Shown: positions 19,314 to 29,332, counted from the first letter of the stretch. The stretch is 64,000 nucleotides of DNA from Burkholderiaceae bacterium (GCA_004322135.1 SCSG01000028.1:1-64000); one strand, 5' to 3'. Notes: generated from the sequence alone by a model not told the origin. Translations and numbers: made by a program.

Positions 19314-19898
19314 ATGCCCAAACTAGAAATTACTTCGCAAGAGCGCAGCGCGTTGCGCGCCAGCGCCCATCCCCTGCATCCGGTTGTCCAAATTGGCAAC
19401 CGGGGCCTGACCGAATCTGTGCTGAAAGAGATCGAGATCAACCTTGCTGCTCACCAGCTGATCAAGATACGCGTTAATGGCGCCGAGCGGGAAGAACGCG
19501 AAGCGATGCTGGAAACTATTTGTAACGAAACGTCGTGTGCACCGGTTCACCATTTGGGAAAAACGCTGATCGTGTATCGGCCCGACGCCGCCGCTGAAAA
19601 GGCAGCCGCGCAAACCCTCAATGCCACGCGCGCAGTACGCCAGCCCAACGAACCGTATACCCCCAAGAAGAAAGCGGCAAGCGGCATAAATTACAGTCGA
19701 AAAGAAGAAATTGCCAAGCGAGCGGCGCAAAAGACCGAAAGATTGCAAAACGGGGCACCGAAAACCACCCGAGCGCCTCGTGCTCAAGCCACGGCGGGCA
19801 ACGGCCCCGAACACCGAATCCCGCGCCGCACCCCCAGCGCGTTGTCGCTGCGTGCCGGAGCCCGGCGCAATACAGACGATCGCGGCACAAAGCGCTGA
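19314..19898 (+). CDS. yhbY: CRM-domain RNA-binding protein YhbY with basic tail
   Basis: A 194-residue protein whose first 95 residues form the CRM/YhbY RNA-binding domain associated with pre-50S ribosomes. Motifs: LRASAHPLHPVVQIGNRGLT (residues 16-35), ELIKIRV-like HQLIKIRVNG and GKTLIVYRP. E. coli YhbY is about 97 residues; here a 100-residue Lys/Arg/Ala-rich tail follows (SRKEEIAKRAAQKTERL and two further basic stretches), probably disordered and nucleic-acid binding. ATG 19314 lacks a Shine-Dalgarno sequence and lies 6 bases after a TACAAT, so the message may be leaderless. It ends 23 bases from the convergent greA. Confidence 0.9.
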   Translation: MPKLEITSQERSALRASAHPLHPVVQIGNRGLTESVLKEIEINLAAHQLIKIRVNGAEREEREAMLETICNETSCAPVHHLGKTLIVYRPDAAAEKAAAQTLNATRAVRQPNEPYTPKKKAASGINYSRKEEIAKRAAQKTERLQNGAPKTTRAPRAQATAGNGPEHRIPRRTPSALSLRAGARRNTDDRGTKR

Positions 19899-19906
19899 CC
19901 GAGCCG

Positions 19907-19920
19907 CGCCACGCGTGGCG
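19907..19920. repeat. 14-bp perfect palindrome between yhbY and greA stops
   Basis: CGCCACGCGTGGCG is fully self-complementary and occupies the gap between the convergent yhbY and greA. It could fold in both transcripts, but neither side has a T tract, so I do not call it a terminator. Confidence 0.5.
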
Positions 19921-19921
19921 A

Positions 19922-20398
19922 TCAAACGTAGCTGATGCCCAGGACCTCGTATTCACGAACGCCGGCGGGTGCCTGGACTTCAATGACATCGCCTTCGGAT
20001 TTGCCGATGAGCGCACGCGCCACCGGGCTGGACACGGATATGCGGTTGGCGCGGATATCGGCCTCGACATCGCCCACGATCTGATACGTAACCCGTTCGC
20101 CTGATTCAAGATCTTCGATTTCGACCGTGGCACCGAACACGGCCCGCCCGTCGACGTCGAGTGCCGACGGATCGATGATCTGAGCATTGGACAGCGTACT
20201 TTCCAGCTCTTTGATGCGGCCTTCAACAAACGCCTGACGCTCGCGTGCAGCGTCGTATTCGGCGTTCTCGGATAAATCGCCCTGAGAACGTGCCTCGGCG
20301 ATAGCGTTGATAATCTCTGGCCGTTCGACGGCTTTCAAACGACGCAATTCTTCTTGCAAGCGCTCAGCGCCACTCATCGTCAACGGAATCGAAGACAT
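19922..20398 (-). CDS. greA: Transcription elongation factor GreA
   Basis: A 158-residue factor that rescues backtracked RNA polymerase by stimulating transcript cleavage. The N-terminal coiled coil (residues 1-75) has [13 protein letters not shown] and the acidic tip [11 protein letters not shown], with the two catalytic-loop acids near residues 41-44. The C-terminal FKBP-like domain contains [15 protein letters not shown] and [14 protein letters not shown]. Length is exactly that of E. coli. AGGAAT lies 4 bases before the ATG. A GC-rich hairpin with TTTT lies just upstream (20424-20448), so expression may be attenuated or follow its own promoter. Confidence 0.97.
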   Translation of the reverse strand: MSSIPLTMSGAERLQEELRRLKAVERPEIINAIAEARSQGDLSENAEYDAARERQAFVEGRIKELESTLSNAQIIDPSALDVDGRAVFGATVEIEDLESGERVTYQIVGDVEADIRANRISVSSPVARALIGKSEGDVIEVQAPAGVREYEVLGISYV

Positions 20399-20419
20399 AA
20401 TATTCCTGAATCAAAAGTG

Positions 20420-20448
20420 AAAAGACGCCCCCCCTCAAGGGGGCGCCC
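20420..20448 (-). terminator. GC hairpin plus TTTT, just upstream of greA
   Basis: On the minus strand GGGCGCCCCC pairs with GGGGGCGTC around a short loop, followed by TTTT at 20423-20420 and a second TTTT a few bases on. It lies 22 bases before the greA ATG and 230 bases after the SDR gene, so it can end the carAB-SDR transcript or act in the greA leader. In E. coli the greA leader contains a terminator that yields the short RNA GraL. Confidence 0.65.
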
Positions 20449-20677
20449 ATATTTATTAAACGAAAGTGCTGGACGCCTTTCGGCGGATGCGAGCTAACGG
20501 AGTTGCCGGATTTTTGTACCTGTTTACAACTCGTTCTGCGCTCAGAGTAAGTCCTCGGCAGGGCCATGCCGGGGACATGTAGCTATTGTCGGCAAAGTTG
20601 GCGCAAATTGCAAGCCCTGTGCCAGCCCCGTGGCCTGCGCGGCTGTAGCCATGGGCCTGCCGCCGCCGGGCGCCGCG

Positions 20678-21436
20678 TCAGCGCCGCACGCGCGGCTTGC
20701 GTTGGCCACGCGCAGCAAGCGTGTCGTACCAAGCGTCGGGCACGATGCGCAGCAACGCCGCAACCCACGCCATCTGCCACGGAATGATTTTATAGGGCAC
20801 CGCCTTGTCTATGGCCTGCACCGCGCGCTCGGCGAAGGCCTGCACGGGCATCAGAAACGGCATCTTGTACGGGTTGTGTTCGGTCATGGGTGTACGGATG
20901 AAGCCTGGCGCCAGCGTCACCACCCTGACGCCCGAAGCACGCAGCTCTATCCTCAGGCTCTCACAATAATTGCGCACGGCCGCTTTGGACGCGCTGTAGG
21001 CACCGGAACCGGGCAGGCCCCGTATACCCGCCACGCTGCCCACGCCAACCAGGGTGCCACTTCTGCACCGCTTCATTGGCGCCACAAAGGGTTCGAACGT
21101 GGCCACCATCGCATTCAGATTCGTGGCGATAATGGACTCGAAAACCTCGAAATCTTCGATCTCTTCGGTCAGTGTGCCGGCGCTGATACCCGCGCAGGCC
21201 ACCACCACGTCCACAGGTCCGGCAGAAAGGAAGTCGCGTGCAGCAGCATGCAGCGCCTGCCTGTCGCGGACATCAAGCGCATAAATGGTGTGCGCGCCCG
21301 GCAACTGCGACCGCAGCGCTTCAAGCGCATCTTCACGCCTTGCGACCAGACCAAGCTGATCACCTCGCCGAGCATAAACCCGGGCCAGTTCAGCACCGAT
21401 ACCGCTGCTCGCTCCGGTAATGAACACGCGGCTCAT
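20678..21436 (-). CDS. Short-chain dehydrogenase/reductase
   Basis: A 252-residue NAD(P)-dependent oxidoreductase of the classical SDR family; substrate unknown. Cofactor loop GASSGIGAELARVYARRG (residues 8-25) followed by ARRED suggests NADPH preference. ACAGISAG (near 83), the catalytic Ser in VGSVAGIRG (near 140) and YSASKAAVR (Tyr and Lys near 153-157) are all present. The C-terminal quarter is hydrophobic and basic (WQMAWVAALLRIVP), suggesting membrane contact. It starts 16 bases after carB on the same strand, so it is probably co-transcribed, although pyrimidine synthesis needs no such step. Confidence 0.88.
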   Translation of the reverse strand: MSRVFITGASSGIGAELARVYARRGDQLGLVARREDALEALRSQLPGAHTIYALDVRDRQALHAAARDFLSAGPVDVVVACAGISAGTLTEEIEDFEVFESIIATNLNAMVATFEPFVAPMKRCRSGTLVGVGSVAGIRGLPGSGAYSASKAAVRNYCESLRIELRASGVRVVTLAPGFIRTPMTEHNPYKMPFLMPVQAFAERAVQAIDKAVPYKIIPWQMAWVAALLRIVPDAWYDTLAARGQRKPRVRR

Positions 21437-21452
21437 GCGTGCCTGGCATGCG

Positions 21453-24400
21453 TCACGCGTGCGAATGCAGCGACGCGTGCAGCTCCTGCAGCGGATACAC
21501 TTTCAGACCACCGCCCCGCCTTAAATACTGCAGGCCTTCGACGGCGGCACGCGCGCCGGCAATCGTGGTGAAGAACGTGACGCGCTCAGCCAGGGAAACA
21601 ATGCGGATCGTGCGTGAATCCGCGATGGCGTTGCGCCGCTCTTCGACGGTATTGATGACGAGGGCGATTTCCTTGCTCTTGACCATGTCGACGATGTGCG
21701 GGCGGCCTTCCGTAACCTTGTTGACGACCTGCACGGCCAGCCCCGCCGCCTCGATAGCTGCGGCCGTGCCGCGCGTGGCGACAATCTTGAAACCAAGTTC
21801 GATAAGGCCCCGCGCCACTTCCACCGCCTTGGGCTTGTCTTGCGCACGCACACTGATAAAAGCCACACCCGAAGAAGGCAACTGCACCCCGGCTGCCAGT
21901 TGCGACTTGACGAAGGCTTCACCAAAGCTCTCGCCCACGCCCATGACTTCGCCGGTGGACTTCATTTCAGGGCCAAGTATCGTGTCAACGCCCGGAAACT
22001 TGACGAAGGGGAACACCGCTTCCTTGACGGAAAAATACCGCGGAATGACTTGCTGTCCAATCCCCTGATCGGCCAGTGTCTTGCCCGTCATGACGCGCGC
22101 CGCGATCTTGGCAAGCTGCAACCCCGTGGCCTTGGAAACAAATGGCACGGTGCGCGAAGCGCGAGGGTTGACCTCAAGGACATAAACGTCACCTTCCTGT
22201 ACCGCGAATTGAACATTCATCAATCCCTTGACGTTCAGCGCGCGGGCCATCAAGGACGTTTGCCGCTTGATTTCTTCAACAATGTCGTGCGAAAGCGAAT
22301 AAGGCGGCAGGCTGCACGCCGAATCGCCGGAGTGCACGCCAGCCTGTTCAATGTGCTCCATGACGCCGGCGATAAAGACCTGCTCGCCATCGGCAATGCA
22401 ATCGACATCGACTTCTGTTGCGTTATTCAAAAAATGGTCGAGCAGCACGGGAGAGTCATTGCTGACCTTGACCGCCTCGCGCATATAGCGCTCGAGATCC
22501 TGTTGTTCATGCACGATCTCCATCGCGCGACCGCCCAGCACGTAGCTGGGGCGCACCACCAGCGGATAGCCGATTTCCGAAGCGTGGGCCAGAGCCTCGG
22601 CCTCGGTACGGGCTGTGCGGTTGGACGGCTGGCGCAGGCCCAGCTTGGTCAGCAGCTTCTGGAAACGCTCACGATCTTCAGCCACATCGATGGACTCGGG
22701 GCTGGTGCCAATGATGGGAACCCCATTGGCTTCAAGCGAACGCGCCAGCTTCAACGGAGTTTGTCCGCCATACTGCACGATAACGCCTACCGGATTTTCC
22801 TTGTGGACGATTTCAAGCACATCTTCCAGCGTCAGCGGCTCGAAATAAAGGCGGTCCGACGTGTCGTAATCGGTGGACACGGTTTCGGGGTTGCAGTTGA
22901 CCATAATGGTTTCGTAACCATCGCCGCGCAAGGCCAATGCGGCATGCACGCAGCAGTAGTCAAATTCGATGCCCTGCCCGATACGGTTGGGGCCGCCGCC
23001 CAGAACCATGATCTTCTTCTTGTCTGTTGGCGCGGCCTCGCACTCGTCTTCGTACGTAGAGTACATGTAAGCGGTATTGGTGGCGAACTCGGCTGCACAG
23101 GTATCGACACGCTTGTAAACCGGCCGAACGCCCAACTGATGACGCAGCTTGCGCACTTCACCTTCGGCCGTATCCAGCAGGAAAGCAAGGCGCCGATCGG
23201 AAAATCCGCGGCGCTTCAGTTCGAGCAGTGTCGCGCCGTCGAGGTCGGCTAGCGTCCGTTGTTCAAGCGCGAGTTCAATGTCGACGATTTCCTTGATCTG
23301 CGCAAGGAACCAGGGGTCGATGCGCGTGAGTGCGTACACTTCGTCCAGGCTGAAGCCCTGCGCGAAGGCATCGCCCACGTACCAGATGCGTTCGGGACCA
23401 GGCTCGCCAAGTTCGACCTGAAGCTTTTCGCGATCGGTGGTTTTCTGGTTCAAGCCGTCGACGCCAACCTCGAGCCCGCGCAAGGCCTTCTGGAAGGACT
23501 CCTGGAACGTGCGGCCAATGGCCATAACCTCGCCCACCGACTTCATTTGGGTAGTCAGACGTGAATCGGCCTGGGGAAACTTTTCGAAGGCGAAACGCGG
23601 CACCTTGGTCACGACGTAATCCAGAGAAGGCTCGAACGAGGCGGGGGTCGCGCCGCCAGTGATGTCGTTGCGCAGTTCGTCCAGCGTATATCCCACGGCC
23701 AGGCGTGCCGCCACCTTGGCAATGGGAAAGCCCGTGGCCTTGGAAGCCAGGGCGGATGAGCGCGATACGCGCGGGTTCATCTCGATGACAATCATGCGGC
23801 CGCTATTGGGGTCTACGGCAAACTGCACATTGGACCCGCCCGTATCCACACCGATCTCGCGCAATATCGCAATAGATGCGTCACGCATGATCTGATACTC
23901 TTTATCGGTCAGGGTCTGCGCCGGCGCCACGGTAATGGAATCGCCTGTGTGAACACCCATGGGGTCGACGTTCTCGATCGAGCAGACAATAATGCAATTG
24001 TCCGCGCTGTCGCGCACGACTTCCATCTCGAACTCTTTCCAGCCCAACAGGGATTCTTCAATAAGCAGCTCGCTGATGGGCGAAGCCTCCAGGCCGCGCC
24101 GACAGATCGCCTCGAATTCTTCGGGGTTGTAAGCAATACCACCACCCGATCCGCCCAGGGTAAAACTGGGGCGAATCACCACGGGAAATCCGCCCACGCT
24201 GGTTTCCTGGGCTATGCGCTGCTGCACTTCCCAGGCCTCGGCCAGCGTGTGGGCAATCCCCGACTTGGCAGACTCCAGCCCGATACTTGTCATGGCCTGC
24301 TTGAATTTCTGGCGGTCTTCAGCCTTGTCGATAGCATGCTCGTTGGCACCGATGAGTTCGACACCATGTTTTTCCAGCACCCCGTGATGCGCAAGATCGA

Positions 24401-24698
24401 GCGCACAGTTAAGCGCCGTTTGCCCGCCCATGGTGGGGAGCAGCACGTCGGGTTTTTCACGCTCAATGATCTTTTCCAGCGCCTGCCAGGTAATGGGCTC
24501 TATATACGTGACGTCGGCGGTTTCCGGGTCGGTCATGATCGTCGCGGGATTGCTGTTGACGAGTATGGTCCGGTAACCCTCGGCCTTGAGCGCCTCGCAC
24601 GCCTGGGCGCCCGAATAATCGAACTCGCAGGCCTGCCCAATGACGATGGGGCCTGCGCCAATGATGAGAATACTTTTTATATCGGTACGCTTTGGCAT
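21453..24698 (-). CDS. carB: Carbamoyl-phosphate synthase large subunit
   Basis: A 1081-residue subunit that makes carbamoyl phosphate from bicarbonate, ammonia and two ATP for arginine and pyrimidines. The two homologous ATP-grasp halves are clear: [21 protein letters not shown] at the start with [11 protein letters not shown] and FTLGGSGGG, and the second half from [22 protein letters not shown] (near 555) with [10 protein letters not shown] and [12 protein letters not shown]. The C-terminal methylglyoxal-synthase-like allosteric domain (about 940-1081) holds [18 protein letters not shown]. Nine bases separate it from carA. Confidence 0.98.
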   Translation of the reverse strand: MPKRTDIKSILIIGAGPIVIGQACEFDYSGAQACEALKAEGYRTILVNSNPATIMTDPETADVTYIEPITWQALEKIIEREKPDVLLPTMGGQTALNCALDLAHHGVLEKHGVELIGANEHAIDKAEDRQKFKQAMTSIGLESAKSGIAHTLAEAWEVQQRIAQETSVGGFPVVIRPSFTLGGSGGGIAYNPEEFEAICRRGLEASPISELLIEESLLGWKEFEMEVVRDSADNCIIVCSIENVDPMGVHTGDSITVAPAQTLTDKEYQIMRDASIAILREIGVDTGGSNVQFAVDPNSGRMIVIEMNPRVSRSSALASKATGFPIAKVAARLAVGYTLDELRNDITGGATPASFEPSLDYVVTKVPRFAFEKFPQADSRLTTQMKSVGEVMAIGRTFQESFQKALRGLEVGVDGLNQKTTDREKLQVELGEPGPERIWYVGDAFAQGFSLDEVYALTRIDPWFLAQIKEIVDIELALEQRTLADLDGATLLELKRRGFSDRRLAFLLDTAEGEVRKLRHQLGVRPVYKRVDTCAAEFATNTAYMYSTYEDECEAAPTDKKKIMVLGGGPNRIGQGIEFDYCCVHAALALRGDGYETIMVNCNPETVSTDYDTSDRLYFEPLTLEDVLEIVHKENPVGVIVQYGGQTPLKLARSLEANGVPIIGTSPESIDVAEDRERFQKLLTKLGLRQPSNRTARTEAEALAHASEIGYPLVVRPSYVLGGRAMEIVHEQQDLERYMREAVKVSNDSPVLLDHFLNNATEVDVDCIADGEQVFIAGVMEHIEQAGVHSGDSACSLPPYSLSHDIVEEIKRQTSLMARALNVKGLMNVQFAVQEGDVYVLEVNPRASRTVPFVSKATGLQLAKIAARVMTGKTLADQGIGQQVIPRYFSVKEAVFPFVKFPGVDTILGPEMKSTGEVMGVGESFGEAFVKSQLAAGVQLPSSGVAFISVRAQDKPKAVEVARGLIELGFKIVATRGTAAAIEAAGLAVQVVNKVTEGRPHIVDMVKSKEIALVINTVEERRNAIADSRTIRIVSLAERVTFFTTIAGARAAVEGLQYLRRGGGLKVYPLQELHASLHSHA

Positions 24699-24707
24699 AA
24701 TGCTGAA

Positions 24708-25862
24708 TTACTTCCGTCCAGCCATGAGGCTGATGAATTTGTCGAAAAGCCCGATGATGTCGTGGGGGCCAGGGCTGGCCTCAGGATGGCCCTGAAAACA
24801 AAAAGCCGGGCTGTCGGTAAGCTCGAAGCCCTGCAGCGTGCCATCAAAGAGCGAGACATGCGTTGCGCGAACGTTGGCGGGCAGGGACTGCGCATCGACC
24901 GCAAATCCATGATTCTGACTGGTGATGAACACCCGTCCGGTAGCCAACTCTTGCACCGGATGGTTGGCGCCGTGATGGCCTGCCTTCATCTTGACCGTGC
25001 GTCCGCCAAGGGCCAGGGCCATAAGCTGCTGCCCAAGACAAATTCCGAACAAAGGCACTTTTTTGTCAATGGCGTAGTGTGCCGCGTCAATAGCGTAGTC
25101 GCACGGTCCCGGGTCGCCAGGGCCGTTGGACAGAAAAATACCGTCGGGCGCAAGAGCCATGACTTCGGAAATGGGCGTTTGAGCCGGCACCACCGTGACG
25201 CGGCACCCACGGTCGGCAATAAGGCGCAGGATGTTGGCCTTGGTGCCAAAATCGTACGCCACAACGTGGGACCCTTTGGCTTCAGGCTGCGCATACCCCT
25301 GACCCAACCGCCAGCTGCCTTGCGTCCACGGCTGAATCTTCTTTACGGAAACAACCTTGGCCAGATCCTGGCCCGACATGCCCGGAAAACTCTTGGCTAG
25401 CGCCACGGCGTGAGTCGCGTCGTCGCCCACCAGAATGCAGGCGCCCTGCGCGCCGCCGTCGCGCAGTATGCGTGTGAGTTTGCGGGTATCGACTCCGGAA
25501 ATGGCAACAATGCCCTGCGACTTGAGATATTCGGGCAGCGACTGTGTGGCGCGAAAGTTGGAAACACGCAGCGAACAATCCCGCACGACAAGGCCGGCAG
25601 CATGAATGCGGGTGGATTCGACGTCTTCGAGGTTGACGCCCGTATTGCCAATGTGAGGATAGGTAAGGGTGACGATCTGGCCGTTGTAGCTGGGGTCGGT
25701 AAGGATTTCCTGATAACCCGTCATGGCCGTATTGAAGACGATCTCGGCAACGGTATGGCCTTCGGCGCCTATGGAAACACCTCTGAAAACCGTGCCGTCC
25801 GCCAGGGCCAAAATTGCAACGCAAGACGACCCAGCGTCTTCAGAAAAGAGTGACGACAGCAC
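24708..25862 (-). CDS. carA: Carbamoyl-phosphate synthase small (glutaminase) subunit
   Basis: A 384-residue class I glutamine amidotransferase that supplies ammonia to CarB. The start is a GTG at 25862; no ATG lies in the first 30 residues and [12 protein letters not shown] follows at residue 22, where the family begins. The N-terminal half has [17 protein letters not shown] and GVDTRKLTR. The glutaminase half has SNGPGDPG, nucleophile Cys in FGICLGQQL (near 270) and His/Glu in [13 protein letters not shown] (near 354). A TATAAT lies about 40 bases upstream. Confidence 0.96.
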   Translation of the reverse strand: MLSSLFSEDAGSSCVAILALADGTVFRGVSIGAEGHTVAEIVFNTAMTGYQEILTDPSYNGQIVTLTYPHIGNTGVNLEDVESTRIHAAGLVVRDCSLRVSNFRATQSLPEYLKSQGIVAISGVDTRKLTRILRDGGAQGACILVGDDATHAVALAKSFPGMSGQDLAKVVSVKKIQPWTQGSWRLGQGYAQPEAKGSHVVAYDFGTKANILRLIADRGCRVTVVPAQTPISEVMALAPDGIFLSNGPGDPGPCDYAIDAAHYAIDKKVPLFGICLGQQLMALALGGRTVKMKAGHHGANHPVQELATGRVFITSQNHGFAVDAQSLPANVRATHVSLFDGTLQGFELTDSPAFCFQGHPEASPGPHDIIGLFDKFISLMAGRK

Positions 25863-25901
25863 AGTAAACCCCGGTTATAAGATCAATATTCAAGTCGGAC
25901 G

Positions 25902-25907
25902 ATTATA
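25902..25907 (-). promoter_or_regulatory. Candidate -10 box of carAB
   Basis: TATAAT on the minus strand about 40 bases before the carA GTG, which would give a leader of some 33 bases. The expected -35 position (near 25925-25930) is GC-rich and poor, so the promoter may need an activator or the call may be wrong. Confidence 0.4.
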
Positions 25908-26009
25908 CCGTGAGACGCGGGCCGAGGTGCCGCGCAACACGGGGCACAGCCCCGAACACCCGCCCGGCGCGGCCTCTGTGCGGCCGGCACGGCCAGCACC
26001 AATGCGCCA

Positions 26010-26618
26010 CTAGGTAGAACGCCGCTCCATGAGCGCCCAGGCTATCGTGCCGGCATCCACGTATTCAAGTTCACTGCCGGCCGGCACGCCACGGGCCAGC
26101 CGCGAGACCGATAACTCACGCGCGCGCAGCAGCTCGGCCAGATAATGTGCCGTGGTTTCACCTTCGGCAGTGAAATTGGTGGCAAGAATCACCTCTTTCA
26201 CCACACCATCGCAAGCGCGTTGCAGCACGCGGTCGAACTGCAATTCGGCTGGACCCACACCATCCAGCGGGGCCAGATGGCCCATCAGGACATAGTACAG
26301 GCCTTTAAATCCGTGACTTGACTCGATCATGTTCTGATCGGCCGGCGTTTCAACCACGCATAACAGGGAAGCATCACGCTTGGGGTTGGCGCACGTTGCA
26401 CAGAGGTCGCCTTCGGTAAAGCTGTTGCAGCGCTTGCAATGCCCCAGACGGCGCGCCGCGTCGGCCAGCGCGCGTGACAGCTTGTCCGCGCCGGCCAGGT
26501 CATACTGGAGCAGGTAATACGCCATGCGCCGCGCTGAACGCACACCAACTCCCGGTAGCCGGCGCAACGCGTCGATGAGTGCCGTAAGCGGCTCGGGCTC
26601 GGGAAGGGGCGGTTCCAT
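26010..26618 (-). CDS. recR: Recombination mediator RecR
   Basis: A 202-residue protein that acts with RecF/RecO to load RecA on gapped DNA. Helix-hairpin-helix [17 protein letters not shown] near 20, four-Cys zinc finger [16 protein letters not shown] near 60, and the Toprim domain with [12 protein letters not shown] and [15 protein letters not shown]. Length matches the family. Its ATG overlaps the ybaB stop by one base (TGATG), a usual ybaB-recR coupling. Confidence 0.97.
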   Translation of the reverse strand: MEPPLPEPEPLTALIDALRRLPGVGVRSARRMAYYLLQYDLAGADKLSRALADAARRLGHCKRCNSFTEGDLCATCANPKRDASLLCVVETPADQNMIESSHGFKGLYYVLMGHLAPLDGVGPAELQFDRVLQRACDGVVKEVILATNFTAEGETTAHYLAELLRARELSVSRLARGVPAGSELEYVDAGTIAWALMERRST

Positions 26619-26944
26619 CAGAACGGCAGTTTCATTCCCGGAGGCAGCGGCAGGCCAGCCGTCACGGACGACATTTTCTCCTGTGAAGTGGTCTCGGCCT
26701 TGCGCAAGGCGTCGTTGAACGCCGCGGCGACCAGATCTTCAAGCATGTCTTTGTCGTCGGCCAGAAGGCTGGGATCGATGACAACGCGCTTGACGTCATG
26801 GCGGCACGACATGGACACCTTGACAAGGCCTCCGCCGGAGCTGCCCTCGACGATGATTTCCGCCAGCGCATCCTGCGCCTTCTTCATGTTTTCCTGCATT
26901 TGCTGCGCCTGGCGCATCAAACCGGCAATCTGACCTTTCATCAT
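26618..26944 (-). CDS. ybaB: Nucleoid-associated protein YbaB/EbfC
   Basis: A 108-residue DNA-binding dimer found in the dnaX-recR cluster across bacteria. The N-terminal helix [23 protein letters not shown], a central sheet [23 protein letters not shown] and a Pro-rich C-terminus [12 protein letters not shown] fit the family. It follows dnaX by 74 bases and overlaps recR by one. Confidence 0.96.
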   Translation of the reverse strand: MMKGQIAGLMRQAQQMQENMKKAQDALAEIIVEGSSGGGLVKVSMSCRHDVKRVVIDPSLLADDKDMLEDLVAAAFNDALRKAETTSQEKMSSVTAGLPLPPGMKLPF

Positions 26945-27018
26945 GATAAATATTCCAAAATAAAAATCGGGGAGCCAACGCCCTGTTGGATCACTTCACC
27001 CGCGAATCCGGCACGACA

Positions 27019-29232
27019 CTAGGCTGCCTTATCGACGATTGCCGGCCGCACCGAACCTGGCACCACCACCGCGCCAAAATCATTGACCAGACTCTGCACG
27101 AACGGATCGAGCTGCACGGCCTGTTCTGCCTTTTGCTGACGCCTGGCCTTTTCGGCCTGCTCGACCGCGTATGCCGTTTCATCGCCTGTCGCGCCATATT
27201 CAATATTCAGCTGCACCGCCACACCGAAATGTTCGGATAGCAGTGTACACAACCTGGATTGCCCCGGACTTTCCGCAAGCGTACGCACCGCCACGCGCAG
27301 ATTGATTTCGTCATTGCTCACGCCCAGCCACTCACTCTGGCGCGCAAGCTCGGCCACCAGGCCTGTAAGCGGCAATTGCGCAGCGAGCGCGGGCCATGCA
27401 GCGGACGTCATATCACGCAGGCGCGGCGAGCGGATTTTTTTCTTTGCCGGCTCAAACTCGGGCAGAGCCACGTCGTCAGGCACGGGAGCCATGGACTCGA
27501 ACGCCTCATCGTCAGCCTCGCCGGTCGTGGCCGCAGGCTGCCGCCGTTCGTCGTACGGTTCAAATCGCCCGGCTGTCTCGTCGACAGGAATATCTTCCCA
27601 CGCGGGAACGTCGTCGCTCACGCCCGTTACGACCTCATAAGGCAACTCGTCAGCATGCCGCCCATCGGAATCGGCCGCTGCCCCGCCAGACTGGCCTTCC
27701 CACGCGGGTTCGGCTGGCATTGCTGCCGACGGCGCCGGCTGTAATTTTCGGGGCTGCGATCGCGGCGGCTGCGACTGCTGTGCCTGCGATTGCTGTGCTT
27801 GCGATTGCTGTGCTTGCGATTGCTGTACTTGCGATTGCGGCGGTGGCGATTGCAGCGGCTGTGATTCCCGCGGCTGCGATCGGCGTGATTGCGATTGCTG
27901 CGACAGCGAAGGCGCAGGTGGCGACGACTGCGCTGGTTGCGCAGGTGCAACCGTCACGCCTGGCCGTGCGGGGGATGCATCAGCCGCCCCCGCGCTATGG
28001 GCCGACGACGAAGACACACCGGCCCGCGCACCGGCAGCCTGCTGCACGGCGGGGGCCGGTGAGGTCGATGCACTGGCGCGCTGGGAAGGGACCTCTGCCG
28101 CAACTGCGTGACCGCCGCCCGGCCCAGGCACCGCTGGCGTCGATCCGGACGTCGGAACCAGCGCCAGCATGCGCAGGCACGCCATGACAAAGCCGGCGTA
28201 TTCGTCCGGAGCCAAAGACAGTTCGCCACGGCTATGCACGGCAACCGAATAAAAGAGCTGAACAAAGTCGGGAGGTAAAAGCTTGCCCAGGGCCGCAATA
28301 TCTTCAGCCAGGGGATCGTCGACCGGCACAGACCCGGGGATGCGCTGCTCGATGGCCACACGTGACAGCAGCACGGCCAGGTCGGCCAGCGCACCGGAAT
28401 ATGACAACCCGCGCGTAGCGAGCTCGTCGGCTACCGCCAGGACCTCAGCGGCGCTTCCCGCCGACAGGGCCTGCAAGAGGCGAAGCAGATAACGCTGATC
28501 TATCGTGCCCAGCATGCCCTGAATGGCATCCTGGGTGAGCTTGCCTGCACTATAGGCAATGGCCTGGTCGGTCAGCGACAACGCATCGCGCATCGACCCC
28601 GCCGCCGCCTTGGCAATAAGGCGCAGCGCCGGCATTTCAAATTCGATGCCCTCTTCGCCCAACACCATGCGCAAGTGCGCAACTATGGCGTCGGCCGTCA
28701 TGAGCTTCAGGTTGAACTGCAGGCAGCGCGACAATACCGTAACCGGAATCTTCTGCGGGTCGGTCGTTGCCAGAATGAACTTGACATGCGGCGGCGGCTC
28801 TTCCAGGGTTTTCAGCATGGCGTTGAACGCATGTCCGGTAAGCATGTGCACTTCGTCAATCATGTACACCTTGAAGCGCCCCGAGCTGGGCGCATATACC
28901 GCCTGCTCCAGCAACTGCGTCATTTCATCGACGCCCCGATTGGACGCCGCATCCAGCTCGATATAGTCGACAAAACGCCCGGCATCGATTTCTGTGCAGG
29001 CGCGGCACACCCCGCAAGGTGTGGGCGTAATGCCCTGCTCGCAGTTCAGTGATTTAGCCAGAATGCGCGACAGGGTCGTCTTGCCTACACCCCGGGTTCC
29101 CGTGAACAGCCAGGCGTGATGAAGCCGCTGGGTGGAAAGCGCATTCGTCAGGGCACGAACCACATGGTCCTGTCCGATGAGAGTATCGAACGAGCGAGGC
29201 CGCCATTTTCGCGCCAGTACCAGATAAGTCAT
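27019..29232 (-). CDS. dnaX: DNA polymerase III subunits tau (and possibly gamma)
   Basis: A 737-residue clamp-loader subunit. The start ATG 29232 (MTYLVLARKWRP) is the family start; sequence before it covers a non-coding leader. Domains I-III (about 1-365) carry Walker A GTRGVGKTTLSR near 45, the zinc Cys CEQGITPTPCGVCRAC, VYMIDEVHMLTGHAFNAMLKTLEEPP (Walker B) and sensor SRCLQFNL. A long Gln/Ser/Pro-rich linker (about 390-530) with 15-base tandem repeats follows. Domain V, which binds the polymerase, begins near residue 602 (LRDMTSAAWPALAAQLPL). An A7 tract sits just before it at codons 597-600, with stops close by in both other frames, so a gamma-like short form is possible. The SRP RNA lies 100 bases upstream and ybaB-recR follow. 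Confidence 0.96.
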   Translation of the reverse strand: MTYLVLARKWRPRSFDTLIGQDHVVRALTNALSTQRLHHAWLFTGTRGVGKTTLSRILAKSLNCEQGITPTPCGVCRACTEIDAGRFVDYIELDAASNRGVDEMTQLLEQAVYAPSSGRFKVYMIDEVHMLTGHAFNAMLKTLEEPPPHVKFILATTDPQKIPVTVLSRCLQFNLKLMTADAIVAHLRMVLGEEGIEFEMPALRLIAKAAAGSMRDALSLTDQAIAYSAGKLTQDAIQGMLGTIDQRYLLRLLQALSAGSAAEVLAVADELATRGLSYSGALADLAVLLSRVAIEQRIPGSVPVDDPLAEDIAALGKLLPPDFVQLFYSVAVHSRGELSLAPDEYAGFVMACLRMLALVPTSGSTPAVPGPGGGHAVAAEVPSQRASASTSPAPAVQQAAGARAGVSSSSAHSAGAADASPARPGVTVAPAQPAQSSPPAPSLSQQSQSRRSQPRESQPLQSPPPQSQVQQSQAQQSQAQQSQAQQSQPPRSQPRKLQPAPSAAMPAEPAWEGQSGGAAADSDGRHADELPYEVVTGVSDDVPAWEDIPVDETAGRFEPYDERRQPAATTGEADDEAFESMAPVPDDVALPEFEPAKKKIRSPRLRDMTSAAWPALAAQLPLTGLVAELARQSEWLGVSNDEINLRVAVRTLAESPGQSRLCTLLSEHFGVAVQLNIEYGATGDETAYAVEQAEKARRQQKAEQAVQLDPFVQSLVNDFGAVVVPGSVRPAIVDKAA
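27781..27840 (-). repeat. 15-bp tandem repeats in the dnaX linker
   Basis: Four consecutive 15-base units (27781, 27796, 27811, 27826), the middle two identical and the outer ones differing at 1-2 positions. Each encodes the pentapeptide QSQAQ or a variant. Degenerate copies extend the pattern from about 27754 to 27900. Copy number is likely to vary between strains by replication slippage without changing the frame. Confidence 0.85.
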
Positions 29233-29332
29233 GCGTGAAAGCTCTTGCCAGAAGATTATCGTTGGACAAACGAAAAGTTTACCGGATTCGGTGCGGCTTG
29301 GGGGATACGCCGACAAAGCGCAAGAAAGAGGA

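Noticed and set aside
21696-23252. A 518-codon open frame on the plus strand across carB
   Set aside because: Antisense shadow of carB with no recognisable domain.
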